A DNA stretch of 22,098 bases, from contig JAEYTA010000164.1 in NCBI GenBank assembly GCA_023434265.1, forward strand, positions 1 to 22,098, written 5' to 3'. Below, piece after piece: positions 5,803-13,479 of the stretch. Both the position numbers and the translations under genes were made by a program. The number at the start of each line of letters is the position of its first letter. Position 1 is the first letter of the stretch. Source of the DNA: Pseudomonadota bacterium. GTDB lineage: Bacteria; Pseudomonadota; Alphaproteobacteria; Caulobacterales; Caulobacteraceae. Below the pieces are notes generated by a model. That model saw nothing but the letters and a program-made list of their open reading frames with translations. It was not told the origin of the DNA and made no database searches.

Positions 5803-7695
5803 TCAGGCGGTCCAGCCGCAGTCCTTGCCGCGGTTCCGCTCGGTCAGCCAGGCGTTCAGCGGGGCAAAATAGTCGGCCACCGCCGAGGCGTCGTTGCCGG
5901 TTTCGCCGGTGAAGGCCTGCATCGCCTCGGGCCACGGCCGCGACTGGCCCATCTCCATCATGGCGTTGAAGCGCCGGCCGACCTCCTCGTTCCCGTAGAT
6001 CGAGCAGCGGTGCAGCGGCCCCGTCCAGCCGGCCTGGCGGCAGGCCGCGCGGTGGAACTGGAACTGGTAGATGTGGGCCAGGAAGTAGCGCGTGTACGGC
6101 GTGTTGCCGGGGATGTGGTACTTGGCGCCCGGGTCGAAGGCGTTGTCCGGCCGCGGGCCCGGCGGGACGAGGCCCTGGTAGCGCAGCATGTTGGCCGTCC
6201 AGGCGTCGTTGTATTCGGCCGGCGTCGTCTCGCCCGAGAACACGTCCCAGCGCCAGCGGTCGACCATCAGGCCGAACGGCAGGAAGGCGATCTTGTCGAG
6301 CGCCATCTTGAGCAGGAAGGGAATGTCCTCCTCGTCGCCCGGAACCGTGTCGAGCAGGCCGATCTGCTGGAGATAGGTCGGGGTGGTCGCCGACAGGCCG
6401 ACGAAGTCGCCGATGGCCTCGTGGAAGCCGTCGTTCGCCCCGTTCTTGAACAGGAAGGGCTGATCCTTGTAGGCGCGCTGGTAGTAGTTGTGACCCAGCT
6501 CGTGGTGGACGGTGTAGAAGTCGTCCGCGTTCACCTGGGTGCACATCTTGATGCGGATATCCTCCAGGTTGTCGACGTCCCAGGCCGAGGCGTGGCAGAC
6601 CACCTCGCGATCCTCGGGCCGGGTGATCATCGACCGTTCCCAGAAGGTCTGCGGCAGGGGCGCGAGGCCCAGCGAGGTGTAGAAGCCCTCGCCGGTGCGG
6701 ACCATGCGGGTGGCGTCGTAGTTCTGGCGGGTCAGCAGCTCGGTCAGGTCGTAGCTCGACTCTCCGCCCTCGGTCGGAGCGACCACGTCGTAGATGTTGC
6801 CCCACTGCTGCGACCACATGTTGCCCAGCAGGTCCGCGCGGATCGGGCCCTCGTCGGGCTGCACGGCGTCGCCGTACTTCGCATTCAGCCGGCCGCGGAC
6901 GTAGCAGTGCAGATTCTCGTAGAAGGGCTTCACCTGCTCCCAAAGCCGGTCGGTCTCGGCGGCGAAGGCGTCGGGGTCCATGTCGTAGCCGGCGCGCCAC
7001 ATGGCGCCGGTGTCGGCGAAGCCCAGTTCGCGTGAGCCTTCGTTGGCGATCTCGACCATGCGGGCGTAGTCGGGCGCCATCTGCGGCGCGACGGTGCGCC
7101 AGCCCTCGTAAAGCGCCTTGGTCTCGGCCGGGTCGCGGCTCTCGGCGATCAGGATGTTGGCCTCGTCGAGGGTGATCTGCTCGCCCTCGAACTCGAACTT
7201 GCCGGTCGCATAGGTCGAGTCCAGGCGGGTGGTGATCTCGGCCAGCTCGGTCGCCGCCCCCGGCCGGTTCGGGGCCGGCAGGACGATGCCGAGACGCAGC
7301 AGGTTCAGCTTGCGGCGGACGTCCTCGGGAACCTGGACGTCGTTGAAGGCGGCGGCCTTGTTGGCCAGCTCGACCTGCAGCTCGGTGTATTCGGCGTTGA
7401 TCCTCGACTCCAGCCACATGGTGTCGAAGGTGATGTTGGTGGCGCGGGTCCACTGGATGCGGGCGGCTTCTTCGGACAGGGCGGCGAGGCGCTGCTCGGC
7501 GCTGGCCACGAAGGCGGTCGCGCCCTCGGTGGTGACCGGGAAGTCCGCGGCGGCGACCTGGGCGGCGGGGGCGGCGGGGGCGGCGGCGTCGTTCGCCGGC
7601 GCGGCATCGACGCCCTCCATGCCCATGCTGGCGCAGGCGGCGAGGCCGAGGCCGAGGGCGCAGACGGCGGCGGCGGTCATCAGATGGCGCTTCAT
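5803..7695 (-). CDS. M2-family zinc dipeptidyl carboxypeptidase (ACE-like) lipoprotein
   Basis: Predicted to remove C-terminal dipeptides from peptides, as angiotensin-converting enzyme homologues do. The 630-residue product has a signal peptide with lipobox LAAC (Cys21), so it should be lipid-anchored in the envelope, followed by an Ala/Pro-rich linker (31-50). Zinc ligands are H398 and H402 in HHELGH, and E426 in GFHEAIGD, 28 residues after H398 as in human ACE. CHASAWD (H368) and K-Y-H-I-P with a tyrosine ten residues on (K525, H527, Y537) match the substrate-binding and transition-state residues of ACE. An AAGGAGG ribosome site precedes the ATG. It lies 78 bases downstream of mtgA on the same strand. 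The natural substrate is unknown; recycling of imported peptides is plausible. Confidence 0.95.
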   Translation of the reverse strand: MKRHLMTAAAVCALGLGLAACASMGMEGVDAAPANDAAAPAAPAAQVAAADFPVTTEGATAFVASAEQRLAALSEEAARIQWTRATNITFDTMWLESRINAEYTELQVELANKAAAFNDVQVPEDVRRKLNLLRLGIVLPAPNRPGAATELAEITTRLDSTYATGKFEFEGEQITLDEANILIAESRDPAETKALYEGWRTVAPQMAPDYARMVEIANEGSRELGFADTGAMWRAGYDMDPDAFAAETDRLWEQVKPFYENLHCYVRGRLNAKYGDAVQPDEGPIRADLLGNMWSQQWGNIYDVVAPTEGGESSYDLTELLTRQNYDATRMVRTGEGFYTSLGLAPLPQTFWERSMITRPEDREVVCHASAWDVDNLEDIRIKMCTQVNADDFYTVHHELGHNYYQRAYKDQPFLFKNGANDGFHEAIGDFVGLSATTPTYLQQIGLLDTVPGDEEDIPFLLKMALDKIAFLPFGLMVDRWRWDVFSGETTPAEYNDAWTANMLRYQGLVPPGPRPDNAFDPGAKYHIPGNTPYTRYFLAHIYQFQFHRAACRQAGWTGPLHRCSIYGNEEVGRRFNAMMEMGQSRPWPEAMQAFTGETGNDASAVADYFAPLNAWLTERNRGKDCGWTA

Positions 7696-7773
7696 GCTTC
7701 CTCCTTCGCGGCCTCCCGCCGCGTGTCGGGCGGCAAGGGACGCGAGCGGGACCGTAAGGTCAAGCGCGGCCGT

Positions 7774-8469
7774 TCAGCCGAGGACGCACGCGGCCAGGCC
7801 GTCGTTGCGCACCGTTCCCATGGCGGCCTGGATGCGCGAGGCCCGGCGGCGGACGTAGGGGCCGGGCGAACCCGCGTTGTAGCGGCGGGGCGAGGGCAGG
7901 ATGGCGGCCAGCCGGGCCGCCTCGCGGGCGGACAGCTCGTCGGCGCCCTTGTCGAACCAGTGTCGCGCGGCGGCCTCGGCGCCGTAGACTCCGGGGGCCC
8001 ATTCGGCGACGTTCAGATAGACCTCCATGATCCGCCGCTTGCCCCACACGGTCTCGATCAGGACGGTGTAGCCGGCCTCCAGCCCCTTGCGGACCCAGTC
8101 GCGACCCGGCCAGAGGAAGACGTTCTTGGCGGTCTGCTGGCTGATCGTCGAGCCGCCGCGGATGCGCCCGCCCCTCTCGTTGGCCTTCAGCGCCTGTTCG
8201 ATGGCCTTCATGTCGAAGCCCTTGTGGGCGCAGAAGGTCGAGTCCTCGGCGGCGATCACCGCCTCGACCAGGCGCGGCGAGATATCGTCCAGCGAGCGCC
8301 AGCGCCGCGACAGACCTTCGCCCTCGAAGGCGCGGGTGGTCATCAGGAAGGTGGCGGGCGGCGGCACCACGGCATAGGCGACCACGCCGCTGAGCAGCAG
8401 CAGGCCCACCGCCAGCAGGGCTGTCAGCAAGGGCCGACGCCGCCTCGTCTCTCCGCGATCGGAACTCAT
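7774..8469 (-). CDS. mtgA: Monofunctional biosynthetic peptidoglycan transglycosylase
   Basis: Inner-membrane GT51 enzyme that polymerises lipid II into glycan strands without a transpeptidase domain. The 231-residue product has a short basic N-terminus, one membrane segment (about 14-35), and the GT51 motifs in order: EDSTFCAHKGFD (E75 is the catalytic glutamate), GGSTISQQTAKN (105-116), and RRIMEVYLNVAEWAPGVYGAEAAA (second glutamate E149). Length fits the MtgA family. It lies 39 bases downstream of the WD40 gene on the same strand, so it is probably the fourth gene of the COG0523-led operon. The ribosome site is weak (GGGCG), consistent with translation assisted by upstream genes. Confidence 0.95.
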   Translation of the reverse strand: MSSDRGETRRRRPLLTALLAVGLLLLSGVVAYAVVPPPATFLMTTRAFEGEGLSRRWRSLDDISPRLVEAVIAAEDSTFCAHKGFDMKAIEQALKANERGGRIRGGSTISQQTAKNVFLWPGRDWVRKGLEAGYTVLIETVWGKRRIMEVYLNVAEWAPGVYGAEAAARHWFDKGADELSAREAARLAAILPSPRRYNAGSPGPYVRRRASRIQAAMGTVRNDGLAACVLG

Positions 8470-8508
8470 CGCCCGATGTCGCCCGACAGCGTCGCCGTAT
8501 GCAAGCGG

Positions 8509-9474
8509 TCAGACGTCGGCGACGCCGGCGTGGCCGTCCTCGTCGGCCCAGGCGACGCGACGGGCGTCCTCGCTCATGGCCAGGGCGACGATCGGCGCGC
8601 CGCGCTCGGCCTTGAGGAAGTTCAGCCCCTGCCCGGCGGGGTCGGCCAGCCAGACCCGGCCGTCGCTGAGGCCGGCGGCGAGCAGGCCGTGCCTGGGCCG
8701 GGCGGCGACGAGGACGACCGTGCTGCCCTCGTCGAAGCCGATCTCGGTGGCCTCGCGGCCCATCGGGCCGTTGGCCCCGACGAAGGGCCACAGCACCGCG
8801 CCTTGCGCGCCCGAGGTGGCCATCAGCTGACCGTTCGACAGGAAGGCGACCGACTTCACCTTCCCCGGATAGCCGCCCATGCGCAGGTTCTTCTGGTCCT
8901 TCAGCCGCCAGCCGTGCAGCTGGTTGTCCTGCATGGCGGTGACGACGAAGGCGCCGTCGGGCGAGAAGGCGACGCCGGTGTGCGAGCCGGCCCACTTCAG
9001 CAGGGTCGGCTTCTGGTCGGCGATGCGCGCGAACCACAGGGCGGCGCCGCCGTAGGTCGAGGTCGCGACGCGTCGGCCCTTCGGCTCGAAGGCGACGCCG
9101 GAGACGGTGCGCTCGTGCTCGAAGTCGCGGCGGAAGGCGGCGTCCTTCGCGTCGATCACCGACAGGGTGCGGCCGTGCGAGAAGGCGATCAGGCCGCTCT
9201 CCGCCGAGGCGTCGATGGCGTCGATCCAGGCGCCCTTCGCCGTGGCCAGCAGGCCGGCCTCGCCGCGTCGGTGCCAGATCACCCGCCCGTCGTCGCCGCC
9301 GGTGACCACGCCGTCGCCGGAGGGGTGCAGGGTCGCGCACAGGATGGCCCCGTCGTGGGCGGCGCTGAACTCGCCGCCCTCGAAGCGGACCGAGCCGTCG
9401 CCGAGGGCGAAGGCGGCGCCGGTGCGGTCGAACAGGGCGGCGGTGGGCTGGGCGTCGAACTGGAAGCGGCTCAT
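8509..9474 (-). CDS. WD40-repeat beta-propeller protein
   Basis: A 321-residue protein without signal peptide, probably cytosolic. It is built from about seven short WD40-like blades. Recognisable blade endings include GGDDGRVIWHRR, YGGAALWFAR, MQDNQLHGWRL, AQGAVLWPF and LSDGRVWLAD, with VAFSPDGAFV and LHPSGDGVV as typical blade openings. Such propellers are scaffolds for protein partners and have no catalytic residues. Its ATG overlaps the stop of the DUF2093-like gene (ATGA at 9474-9471), so the two are translationally coupled. The conserved partner may be the COG0523 GTPase encoded two genes upstream, but that is inference from operon position. Confidence 0.88.
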   Translation of the reverse strand: MSRFQFDAQPTAALFDRTGAAFALGDGSVRFEGGEFSAAHDGAILCATLHPSGDGVVTGGDDGRVIWHRRGEAGLLATAKGAWIDAIDASAESGLIAFSHGRTLSVIDAKDAAFRRDFEHERTVSGVAFEPKGRRVATSTYGGAALWFARIADQKPTLLKWAGSHTGVAFSPDGAFVVTAMQDNQLHGWRLKDQKNLRMGGYPGKVKSVAFLSNGQLMATSGAQGAVLWPFVGANGPMGREATEIGFDEGSTVVLVAARPRHGLLAAGLSDGRVWLADPAGQGLNFLKAERGAPIVALAMSEDARRVAWADEDGHAGVADV

Positions 9475-9689
9475 GCGCCGGCCTTGTGGGTCTCGACCCA
9501 GCGTTGCGTCATCAGCTCGGCGGTGGCGTAGGCCTCCTGCAGCTCGACGCTCCAGTAGGTCAGGCGGTCCAGCGGGATCGGCCGGTCCGACACGGCGCAG
9601 CGAACGAAGTCGCCGGGCTGCAGGATGTCGAAGTCGGGCGTGTCGTAGCGGATGACGGCCTCGCGGTGCGGACGGGGCGGCGGGTTCAT
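9471..9689 (-). CDS. Small DUF2093-like protein, 72 aa
   Basis: A short soluble protein that I match, from memory, to the alphaproteobacterial DUF2093 family. Key features are RYDTPDFDILQPGDFVRCAV (14-33), then a P-I-P-L turn and YWSVELQEAYATAE (45-58). Function is unknown. No zinc-finger cysteine pairs are visible; only C31 is present. The ATG overlaps the stop of the COG0523 gene (ATGA at 9689-9686) and its own stop overlaps the WD40 start, so it sits in the middle of a tightly coupled three-gene unit. That argues for a role linked to the GTPase or the propeller. Confidence 0.85.
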   Translation of the reverse strand: MNPPPRPHREAVIRYDTPDFDILQPGDFVRCAVSDRPIPLDRLTYWSVELQEAYATAELMTQRWVETHKAGA

Positions 9690-10771
9690 GCGGCGCAGGC
9701 CTCGAAGCCGGCGCGCAGGTCGGCCTCGTCGAGATCGCGGCCGATGAAGACGGCGCGCGACCAGCGGCGCTCCTTCTCGCCCCACGGCTTCTGCAGGTCG
9801 CCCTCGAGGATCATGTGCACGGCCTGGAAGACCAGTCGGCGGTCCTCGCCCTTGACGTCGATGATGCCCTTGGCGCGCAGGATGTTCTGCCCCTGCTGGC
9901 CCAGCAGCGTGTCCAGCCACTGGGTGAATTTCTGCCCGTCCAGCGGCCGGTCGAGCGACAGGGCGACGCCCCGGATGTCGTCCTCGTGGGCGTGGCCGCG
10001 CGGGCCGTGGTGGTGGTCGTGACCGTGGTCGTGGTCGTGATGGTGGTGGTCGTGGCCGCAGTGCGCGTCGTGGACGTGGCCCTCGGCGCCGTGCGGCGGA
10101 TTGACGAAGTCGGGGCGCACCTCGGAAATCCGCTCCAGGTCGAAGGCGTGCACGCCCAGCACCTCGTCCAGCGGGACGTTGGCCCGCTGGGCGCGGGTGA
10201 TCGGGGCCAGCGGGTTCAGCGCCCGCAGCCGCGCCTCGACCTCGGCCAGCTCCTCGTCGGAGGCCAGGTCGGTCTTGTTCAGGATGATGCGGTCGGCGAA
10301 GGCCACCTGCTCGCGCGCCTCCTTCGAGTCGTCGAGCCGGGCCATGACATGCTTCGCGTCGACCAGGGCGGTGACGCTGTCCAGCTGTGTCTTGGCCTTT
10401 ACCTCGTCGTCGACGAAGAAGGTCTGGGCAACGGGGCCGGGGTCGGCCAGGCCGGTGGTCTCGACGATGATGGCGTCGAAGGCCGGCTTGCCCGGGCGCT
10501 GGCGCTTCATCAGGCCGTTGACCACACGGATCAGGTCGCCGCGCACGGTGCAGCAGACGCAGCCGTTGTTCATCTCGAACACGTCCTCGTCGGCGCCGAC
10601 GACCAGATCGTTGTCGATGCCGATCTCGCCGAATTCGTTGACGATGACGGCGTAGCGCTTGCCGTGGTCCTCGGTGAGGATGCGGTTCAGCAGGGTGGTC
10701 TTGCCGGCGCCGAGGTAGCCGGTGAGCACGGTGACGGGAATCTTGCCGGGGGAGGAGGCGGTGTCGGTCAT
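9686..10771 (-). CDS. COG0523/CobW-family metal-chaperone GTPase
   Basis: G3E-family P-loop GTPase thought to insert metal, usually zinc, into client proteins. The 361-residue product shows Walker A GYLGAGKTT (18-26), the diagnostic metal motif GCVCC (C71, C73, C74), VETTGLADP (106-114), NKTD (165-168) for guanine recognition, and a C-terminal CobW domain (about 268-350). Between the GTPase and the CobW domain lies a strongly His/Asp-rich loop (about 227-262), a likely metal reservoir. An alternative ATG at 10780 adds three residues; neither has a clear ribosome site. It is the first gene of a run with DUF2093, WD40 and mtgA. I searched its upstream region for a Zur-like palindrome and saw none. 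CobN-linked cobalamin genes are absent, which favours a zinc role. Confidence 0.94.
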   Translation of the reverse strand: MTDTASSPGKIPVTVLTGYLGAGKTTLLNRILTEDHGKRYAVIVNEFGEIGIDNDLVVGADEDVFEMNNGCVCCTVRGDLIRVVNGLMKRQRPGKPAFDAIIVETTGLADPGPVAQTFFVDDEVKAKTQLDSVTALVDAKHVMARLDDSKEAREQVAFADRIILNKTDLASDEELAEVEARLRALNPLAPITRAQRANVPLDEVLGVHAFDLERISEVRPDFVNPPHGAEGHVHDAHCGHDHHHHDHDHGHDHHHGPRGHAHEDDIRGVALSLDRPLDGQKFTQWLDTLLGQQGQNILRAKGIIDVKGEDRRLVFQAVHMILEGDLQKPWGEKERRWSRAVFIGRDLDEADLRAGFEACAA

Positions 10772-10851
10772 GGCGCCCATCTAGGCAGGGCGGGGGCGCG
10801 ATGAAAGAGTGTTCACTTGCCCCGCGGCCGTTCCACGCCCTTGATGGCGGC

Positions 10852-11763
10852 ATGTTCGCCCTGTTGCTCGCCGCCCTGCCGGCCGCCGACCCCGCCTGCA
10901 CCGCCGCCTTCGAGGCGCTGCGCGGCGAAGGATCGGTCGAGGCGGCCTACGAGGCCCATGTCGCCTTCGTCCGCGCCGAGGCAGGCGACGGGACGCCGCG
11001 CTGGTTCCTGATCGACACCGGCGCCAACCGCAGCGCGCTGGACGCCGGCGTGGCGCGGGCGCTGGGCCTGCCCGACGAGGGCGGGACGACGGTCGAGGGG
11101 ACCGGCGGTGTGGTCGAGGTCTCCAGCACCACCGTGCCGCGCTTCACCCTGGGGCCGGTGATCCGGCGGCTGTCGCCCACGGTGTCGGATTTGTCCGGGC
11201 TGGCAGGCCCTGCGGGGGAGCCGGTTGCGGGCATCCTCGGCTCGGACCTGTTCGGCGACCGCGTGCTGACCTTCGACTTCGAGCGCGGGCGGCTGGCGCT
11301 GGCGGAGCCCGGCCCGCTCGCGGCGACCGTCGCGGCGTGCGGTCGGGGCGTGGCCATGGCCGACGACAACGGCATCCCGCGGCTGACCGGAGAGATCGAC
11401 GGGCGGCCGGTCGAGCTGCGCTACGACTCCGGCGCGGGGATCTTCGACAGCCCGCATTTGTGGATCAACCTGTCCGCGCCGCAGCACGCCGCCCTGCTGG
11501 ACGGGCGCGATCCCGGCGAGCCGGTGCAGGTTCTGGGCGGGGCCGGCACCGGCGGGGCGGTGCGCCTGCCGGTCTACAAGGCGGAGCGCTTCCGGCTGGG
11601 CGGCATCGACTGGGCCGAGCCGCGACTGATCGTGCAACCGCCGCAGGGCTATTTCGCCCGGCCCGGGGCGGTGGGTTTCCTCGGCAACGCCGCCTTCCGG
11701 CCGTTCGGCCTGGTGGTGGTCGACTATCCGGGCGGCCGGATGACCGTGCCGCCGGCGGACTGA
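10852..11763 (+). CDS. Retropepsin-like aspartic protease with two protease-like halves
   Basis: A 303-residue protein with a short hydrophobic N-terminus (MFALLLAALPAADPA) that looks like a signal peptide, so it is probably periplasmic. The first half has FLIDTGANRS (D55-T-G) and the paired AGILGSDLF (126-134). The second half repeats the plan with LRYDSGAGI (D192-S-G) and GFLGNAAF (275-282). This is the fold of clan AA proteases, here duplicated within one chain as in pepsins. Caulobacter PerP is a periplasmic protease of this general class, though orthology is not claimed. The ATG at 10852 is chosen because it exposes the signal peptide; an in-frame ATG at 10801 would add 17 residues. Its stop codon directly abuts the stop of the convergent CDF gene. 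Confidence 0.82.
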   Translation: MFALLLAALPAADPACTAAFEALRGEGSVEAAYEAHVAFVRAEAGDGTPRWFLIDTGANRSALDAGVARALGLPDEGGTTVEGTGGVVEVSSTTVPRFTLGPVIRRLSPTVSDLSGLAGPAGEPVAGILGSDLFGDRVLTFDFERGRLALAEPGPLAATVAACGRGVAMADDNGIPRLTGEIDGRPVELRYDSGAGIFDSPHLWINLSAPQHAALLDGRDPGEPVQVLGGAGTGGAVRLPVYKAERFRLGGIDWAEPRLIVQPPQGYFARPGAVGFLGNAAFRPFGLVVVDYPGGRMTVPPAD

Positions 11764-12702
11764 TCAGCAGGCGGGGCAGTCGGGCAGGGGATCGGTCTCG
11801 AGCTGCAGGGTGGTGTGCCCGATGCCGAAGCCGTCGCGGGCCAGTCGCTGGGCCTCGCCCAGCAGCGCGGCCGGATCGGTCCGGTCGTGGACGAGGTGGG
11901 CGGTCAGCGCCGTCTCGGTGGTCGACAGCCCCCAGACGTGCAGGTCGTGAACGGCGCTGACTCCCGGCAGGGTCAGCAGGGCCTCGCGGACGGCGCCGAC
12001 GTCGACGCCGCGCGGGGCCGCGTCGAGGGCGAGGTTCACCGAGTCCTTGAGCAGCCCCCAGGTGCCCCACAGGATCACCGCGACGATGAGCAGGCTGACG
12101 ATCGGATCGATCAGGCTCCAGCCGCTGAACAGGATTGCGGCCCCGGCCACCACCACGCCCAGCGATACGCCGGCGTCGGCCATCATGTGCAGATAGGCCC
12201 CCCGCACGTTCAGGTCGGCGTGCTGGTCCTTCATGAACAGCAGGGCGGTGCCGAGGTTGATGAAGAAGCCGATGCCGGCCACGACCATGATGGTGGTCGA
12301 CCCGACCGGGGCGGGGTCGTTGAAGCGCCGCACGGCCTCGAAGGCGATGGCCCCGCAGGCGAAGATCAGCAGGATGGCGTTGCCCAGCGCCGCCAGCACG
12401 GTGGCCTTGCCGTAGCCGTAGGTCTTGCCGGGCCCGGCGGCGCGGCGCGCCAGCCAGGCGGCGCCGCCGGCCATGGCCAGGCCGAGGACGTCCGAGAGAT
12501 TGTGGCCGGCGTCGGCCATCAGGGCGGTGGAGCCGCTGAACACCCCGGCCCCGAACTCGATGGCGACGAAGGCGAGGTTGACGATCAGGCCGACGGCGTA
12601 GCGCCAGTCTCCCGTGTCGACCGGGCCGTGGTGGTGGCCGTGAGCGTGGCCATGGCCGCCGTGATCGTGGTCGTCGTGGTGATGGTCGTGCGCGTGCGCC
12701 AT
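11764..12702 (-). CDS. CDF-family cation efflux transporter, zinc-type, His-rich N-terminus
   Basis: Inner-membrane proton-coupled exporter of divalent metal, 312 residues, CzcD/ZitB/DmeF-like. The first 26 residues are almost all His, Asp, Gly and Ala and should bind metal. Six membrane segments follow. The transport site reads H67-x-x-x-D71 (AGHNLSD) in segment 2 and H172-x-x-x-D176 (HMMAD) in segment 5. The HD-HD set is typical of zinc-selective members, in contrast to the DD-HD set of the second exporter at 20356-21264. The cytoplasmic C-terminal domain (about 230-305) includes HDLHVWGLS, and the chain ends in CPAC, a C-terminal CxxC. It starts ten bases after the stop of the UreH-like gene, so the two form an operon. 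There is no base between its stop and that of the facing protease gene. Confidence 0.94.
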   Translation of the reverse strand: MAHAHDHHHDDHDHGGHGHAHGHHHGPVDTGDWRYAVGLIVNLAFVAIEFGAGVFSGSTALMADAGHNLSDVLGLAMAGGAAWLARRAAGPGKTYGYGKATVLAALGNAILLIFACGAIAFEAVRRFNDPAPVGSTTIMVVAGIGFFINLGTALLFMKDQHADLNVRGAYLHMMADAGVSLGVVVAGAAILFSGWSLIDPIVSLLIVAVILWGTWGLLKDSVNLALDAAPRGVDVGAVREALLTLPGVSAVHDLHVWGLSTTETALTAHLVHDRTDPAALLGEAQRLARDGFGIGHTTLQLETDPLPDCPAC

Positions 12703-12712
12703 GCCCTAACCC

Positions 12713-13372
12713 TTAGTGCTGGCGCAGCACGACGAGAAGGCCGATCAGGATCAGGGCCAGGCCGAGGATGACGCCCTCGTAGCGCGCCCAGCGCTCGAGC
12801 CGCAGCACCGACCAGCCGGCCCGGGCCAGCACGGTGAACACGGCCATGCCGAGTACGGTGCCGGCGGCGAAGGACAGGGTGAGGCCGCCCAGCAGCGGCA
12901 GGCCTTGGGTCGCCTGCGACAGATAGATCGGCAGCAGCACCTCGCCGGGCGACACCGCCATCATGGCGACCAGGCCCCAGAAGGCGGCGCCGTGCGACAC
13001 GGTCGGCTCCGACAGCTCCAGCGCCGGCCCGCCGCCCATGATCGGCTGCCGCAGGAGGGCGCGGCCCAGATAGAAGGCGCCGAACAGGAAGAGCAGGCTG
13101 GCCGACAGGTTGGGCAGCAGGCCGGATATCCACTGGTCCAGGGCCAGGCCGAGGGCGACGATCAGCGCTCCGGCCAGTGCGGTGGTGACGATATGGGCCA
13201 GCCCCGCGGCGGCGACGGCGGCCAGCACCCGCGCCAGGCTCCAGCGCTGTCCGCGGCCGACCAGCACGAAGGGGAGCCAGTGGGTCGGCAGGGCGGCATG
13301 CAGGAAGGCCGTGGCGAACCCCGTCCCCAGAACGGAAAGGAGAACCGGTTGCTGGAGGTCGGGCGGCGCCAT
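12713..13372 (-). CDS. UreH/NicO-like multi-spanning membrane protein
   Basis: A 219-residue inner-membrane protein with about six hydrophobic segments. Segment 1 contains HAALPTHWLP (25-34), a His motif reminiscent of the metal-binding histidines in UreH-like and NicO/RcnA-type nickel-cobalt transporters. HGAAFWGLVAMMAVSPGEVLLP (127-148) in the second half is the counterpart region. I recognise the superfamily only by these features. It is the first gene of a two-gene operon with the zinc-type CDF exporter, which supports a role in metal transport. AAGGGAG precedes the ATG, and a 13-bp Zur-box-like palindrome lies 16 bases upstream of the start. Confidence 0.75.
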   Translation of the reverse strand: MAPPDLQQPVLLSVLGTGFATAFLHAALPTHWLPFVLVGRGQRWSLARVLAAVAAAGLAHIVTTALAGALIVALGLALDQWISGLLPNLSASLLFLFGAFYLGRALLRQPIMGGGPALELSEPTVSHGAAFWGLVAMMAVSPGEVLLPIYLSQATQGLPLLGGLTLSFAAGTVLGMAVFTVLARAGWSVLRLERWARYEGVILGLALILIGLLVVLRQH

Positions 13373-13388
13373 CGCGCTCCCTTAGCCT

Positions 13389-13401
13389 GTTACTTTATAA
13401 C
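13389..13401 (-). promoter_or_regulatory. Zur-box-like palindrome upstream of the UreH-like/CDF operon
   Basis: The plus strand reads GTTACTTTATAAC, an imperfect inverted repeat with GTTA/TAAC ends. It matches the Zur core GTTATANTATAAC at 10 of 12 defined positions. It is AT-rich in otherwise very GC-rich DNA and sits where an operator or -10 region for the minus-strand operon would be. Assignment to Zur rather than another metal regulator is inference. Confidence 0.4.
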
Positions 13402-13437
13402 GGTCGAGGGGGTTGCGGCGGTCCGGATGTCGCGGGG

Positions 13438-13467
13438 CCGCGGGCTTGGCGCTCCCGCGGGCTTTTT
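13438..13467 (+). terminator. Hairpin plus T-run upstream of the rplU promoter
   Basis: A 7-bp stem (13438-13444 with 13454-13460) with a nine-base loop is followed by GCTTTTT. It reads as a plus-strand terminator although no plus-strand gene ends here. It may insulate rplU from rightward transcription out of the divergent metal operon region. Confidence 0.45.
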
Positions 13468-13479
13468 CGCCCGCCCGCG

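Noticed and set aside
5734..7035. 433-codon plus-strand frame opposite the M2 peptidase
   Set aside because: His/Val/Gly-rich antisense shadow with no ribosome site or motifs; the peptidase frame is unambiguous.
7736..7764. TTGACC upstream of the M2 peptidase (minus strand) as a promoter
   Set aside because: The -35-like hexamer is plausible but no recognisable -10 element follows at proper distance.
7684..9531. 615-codon plus-strand frame opposite mtgA and the WD40 gene
   Set aside because: It spans several real minus-strand genes and has antisense-like composition without domain motifs.
10005..10062. Repetitive GTGGTCGTG-like DNA in the COG0523 gene as a VNTR
   Set aside because: The repeats are imperfect and follow directly from His/Asp codons of a metal-binding loop; the same occurs at the His-rich start of the CDF gene.
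10772..10851. Possible Zur operator ahead of the COG0523 gene
   Set aside because: No AT-rich GTTAT/ATAAC palindrome is present in the divergent gap, unlike at 13389-13401.
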